The notes beneath the pieces are model-generated. The model ran no database searches, had not been told where the DNA came from, and saw only the letters and a program-made list of their open reading frames with translations. This document shows, piece after piece, positions 61,954-64,000 of a stretch of DNA of 64,000 bases. Both the position numbers and the translations under genes were made by a program. This stretch comes from Paenibacillus sp. J5C2022 (GTDB taxonomy: Bacteria > Bacillota > Bacilli > Paenibacillales > Paenibacillaceae), in assembly GCF_025567625.1 (NCBI RefSeq), contig NZ_JAOQJC010000022.1:1-64000 (forward strand), read 5' to 3'. How positions within the stretch are numbered: the first letter of the stretch is position 1; every line of letters begins with the position of its first letter.

Positions 61954-62477
61954 GTTAGTCAATCTGTTTTAGCTCTATTGTGACAAGAGAGAAGCGAAAG
62001 AGATATCACCGCCGCTTCCCATCCTTCCTCACAAAAATGAAACGCAATACGGGAAACTGTTCCTATAGACGGAAACGGGCAAGTGAGAAAACTTCTAGAC
62101 CTAGTGTAGATGAGCGACCTAAAAGTCTGCAAAGCAAACTCGTTTCGTAAGCATGAGGTAGGTTTAAACGCCAAATCGAATATAATTTCCCGCTAAGCCG
62201 GAGACATATAAATTGTTGTAAAATAACCCCACAAAGTGAGACTGCTGCAAAAATGCTCATTCGGAATGTCAACAACTTAAGTGGAGCAAAAAACGAGCCT
62301 CCAGAATCGATTCTAAGGCTCGTTTTGAGGTAGGAGAGACATTTAATGACCCCCTAAAATAGTCCAATTCTTTAAAAGTACGACTTTTGCAGCAGTCTCC
62401 AAAGTGGAGCTCCGCGTCGAAGTTTATTGGGGTACTTTGCAAGGACCACTAAACTTATAATACGCTCTATAGGAAAA
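61954..62477. other. Repeat-rich gene-free stretch left of the LuxR gene
   Basis: No supported gene. It holds the promoter region of the chemosensory operon (no clear sigma-D boxes seen), a copy of the dispersed core GAGCGACCTAAAAG...GCAAAGCAAACTCG at about 62111-62146, the inverted-repeat element at 62239-62398 and part of the repeat also found at 34948-34984. Confidence 0.5.
62239..62398. repeat. 160-bp inverted-repeat element, possible MITE
   Basis: AGACTGCTGCAAAA (62239-62252) and its exact complement (62385-62398) bound a 160-bp segment. Inside is a strong stem-loop (AAAACGAGCCT at 62290-62300 with AGGCTCGTTTT at 62316-62326). The outer sequence resembles that at 34948-34984, where no such insert is present. 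No target duplication could be confirmed by eye. Confidence 0.5.
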
Positions 62478-62509
62478 AAGCTTATTCCGCTTCCCGGCGG
62501 AATAAGCTT
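62478..62509 (-). terminator. Terminator of the GAF-LuxR regulator gene
   Basis: AAGCTTATTCCGC (62478-62490) and GCGGAATAAGCTT (62497-62509) form a perfect 13-bp stem with a 6-nt loop; the minus strand continues TTTTTTCC. Confidence 0.88.
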
Positions 62510-62516
62510 GCTGACG

Positions 62517-64000
62517 TTACGCACGAAGCCGAAGTCGAGGCACATCCACAGCATAGATTTTGGCCATCGCTTGCGTGCGATCGGTCACTTCCAGCTTCTC
62601 ATAGATTTTGGTCATATGATTTTTCACTGTGTGGGCGCTAATGAACAGGGTCTGGGCGATTTCCTGATTGTTCAACCCTTGCAGAACATGCCCCAGCACT
62701 TCCCTCTCCCTTGCAGTAAGAGGATTATCAAGCTCCAGTCTCAAGACAAGGGATGATGCGGCATCCCGACAATCGGACGACTGATGCGGAGAAGATGATA
62801 CAGCCCCCAGCCTCTCCTCCAAAAACAAGCCACCCATCAGAGCCAGCAAGGTTAGGAAGGCATGCTGTCCCTCGCAAGTCTCCTGTCCATCCAAACAAAC
62901 CGTCATAACGCCAATCATCCTGTCAAAGGAATCAAGCATCGGAAATTCCAGCCTGCATGCGGCTCCGCCGCGTTCTTGCCCCTTCGATACGATATAGACG
63001 GGTCCCTCTTCATGCTTCCTCTGAATGACGATCGACACTGATGCACCTTGTACAGTCAATACGGCATCCGCCAATGTATGCATCACATGCTCTACATCCC
63101 GTCGTGCGCTTAGTGCGCCTGCAATCTCCGCCAAGAAGGGCAAGTAGGCTATCTGTCTATGCGGATGTTCCTCCGTATGCTTGCCGCCTATCATCTTGGC
63201 GAATGCGCCTGCAAGCACGCCGCCAAGCGCAACACCGTGCGACGACATGATCCGGTCCGAGACAACCCCGCCGAACAATAAGCCGCAGATGCGTTGATGA
63301 TGCTTGACGGGGTACACAATCAGACCTTTGAGCCAGATGCCGCGCTCTGCGAAGAAATCCGTCCGGGGGTCCCAGGTTATCCGTTCCCAAATTCTCGCTT
63401 CGCCCGCAAGTGCCGCTTGTCCAAGAAAACCCTCCCCGAGTGAAAACCGGCAACCGCCAAGCGAGTGATAAGGCGGTCCCCCGGATGTATGAACGATGCA
63501 GAATCGTCCGTCGCGATCATCCATACAGGCATAACCCGAGAATTCAAGCTCCAGCATTTCTCGCAAAAGCTCTGTCGCTTCCTCGGCGGAATAAGCATCT
63601 TCATGCTCATCTTGCAAAAAACGGTGCACCTCGTCCAGTTGCCGTTCCGTCGCCGCCAGCATTTCGGCTTGTTGCAGCATCGTCGAGCAAATGCCCGCCA
63701 TATGGTACAACCTCTCGAGGATCTCTTGCTTCTGCTCTTCGGACGTATCCGGTATGTTCATAAGAGCCAATCGGATATACGCACTGTCGCGAACCGTACC
63801 GCATGCATGTTCAATCAGCTGCCGGCTTTGCCGCTCAATGATGGGTCCGGCCCAAATATACGATACTTTGCCCCCGCCCGCTTGGACTGGAGCTATAATC
63901 ACTTTAAAACCATACTCGGTCTGATAAACGATAGGATTGTGTATATAACAGATGTCCTTCAAAATCTGCGCCCGCTGCGAAGACGCGAGAAATCGCTCGG
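62517..64000 (-). CDS. GAF-domain LuxR-family transcriptional regulator (5' end outside the window)
   Basis: The C-terminal 65 residues are a LuxR helix-turn-helix (LTAREREVLGHVLQGLNNQE, FISAHTVKNHMTKIYEKLEV). Ahead lie one or two GAF-like sensor regions (YACMDDRDGRFCIVHTSGGP; HVMHTLADAVLTVQGASVSI) and an N-terminal helical part. A TTG start is possible at 63962, but the frame stays open with plausible helix sequence (SSQRAQILKDICY) up to the window edge and no ribosome site precedes that TTG, so the gene probably begins beyond 64000. It likely senses a small molecule. It is read toward the chemosensory operon but is separated from it by a terminator. Confidence 0.8.
   Translation of the reverse strand, partial: ERFLASSQRAQILKDICYIHNPIVYQTEYGFKVIIAPVQAGGGKVSYIWAGPIIERQSRQLIEHACGTVRDSAYIRLALMNIPDTSEEQKQEILERLYHMAGICSTMLQQAEMLAATERQLDEVHRFLQDEHEDAYSAEEATELLREMLELEFSGYACMDDRDGRFCIVHTSGGPPYHSLGGCRFSLGEGFLGQAALAGEARIWERITWDPRTDFFAERGIWLKGLIVYPVKHHQRICGLLFGGVVSDRIMSSHGVALGGVLAGAFAKMIGGKHTEEHPHRQIAYLPFLAEIAGALSARRDVEHVMHTLADAVLTVQGASVSIVIQRKHEEGPVYIVSKGQERGGAACRLEFPMLDSFDRMIGVMTVCLDGQETCEGQHAFLTLLALMGGLFLEERLGAVSSSPHQSSDCRDAASSLVLRLELDNPLTAREREVLGHVLQGLNNQEIAQTLFISAHTVKNHMTKIYEKLEVTDRTQAMAKIYAVDVPRLRLRA

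Noticed and set aside
61954..62100. Sigma-D (flagellar) promoter for the chemosensory operon
   Set aside because: A GGTGATAT-like -10 exists, but no TAAA box lies at the required spacing.

Overview
The window looks like a chromosomal segment of a Gram-positive endospore-former of the Paenibacillus/Cohnella type (Bacillota, Paenibacillaceae). The reasons are: strong AGGAGG ribosome sites with frequent TTG and GTG starts; sugar ABC operons without their own ATPase, one controlled by a membrane-bound YesN/AraC regulator; a secreted DUF4838 protein; a des-desK-desR cold-response locus; a Bacillus-type fad/etf cluster; and many intergenic hairpin repeats. Base composition is moderately GC-rich. 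I saw no rRNA, tRNA or CRISPR array. The genus is inferred, not proven.

Layout. 1-3.5 kb: sugar ABC importer (binding protein plus two permeases). 3.5-6.8 kb: arginine/proline catabolism, with one gene encoding an in-frame ornithine aminotransferase-arginase fusion, translationally coupled to proline dehydrogenase. 6.8-7.6 kb: repeat-rich gap. 7.6-17.8 kb: glycan-use operon (nitrilase-fold amidase, secreted DUF4838 protein, ABC importer, membrane AraC regulator). 17.9-21 kb: DesR, DesK and fatty acid desaturase. 21-28.5 kb: degenerate dihydroorotate-dehydrogenase-like domain fused to a membrane domain, M29 aminopeptidase, MgtC-like protein, WYL regulator divergent from an SDR, and a second SDR. 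29.2-34.8 kb: potassium channel, PspA, DUF4178, DUF350, DUF4247, a glutathionylspermidine-synthase-like ATP-grasp enzyme, a Ser/Gly-rich exported protein and a small ORF. This resembles the yjfIJKLMC-type neighbourhoods proposed to perform peptide ligation at the envelope. 35-36.4 kb: 51-bp tandem repeat and methionine aminopeptidase. 36.6-40 kb: split Tm-1 system (TIM-barrel-AraC fusion, Tm-1-like ATP-binding protein, second TIM barrel). 40.9-53.7 kb: complete beta-oxidation set (thioesterase, FadD, FadE, FadA, FadB-type, FadF, then divergent EtfB-EtfA), with a candidate CcpA site at etfBA. 54-55.7 kb: TmrB-like P-loop protein and a 156-bp repeat array interrupted by a small transposable element. 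55.8-62 kb: chemosensory operon (MCP, CheW, CheA) continuing into a STAS protein and an RsbW/RsbT-like ATPase split by a minisatellite. 62.5 kb to the edge: GAF-LuxR regulator, cut by the window end.

The most notable observations are the split Tm-1 operon with its TIM-barrel-AraC sensor, the PspA/ATP-grasp/potassium-channel neighbourhood, the RocD-RocF fusion, and a 375-bp element at 54691-55065 whose 8-bp target duplication can be read directly because sister repeat units preserve the empty site. Several genes also carry in-frame low-complexity insertions (arginase, FadD, the DHODH-like protein, the HATPase protein), as if such tracts expand readily in this genome.
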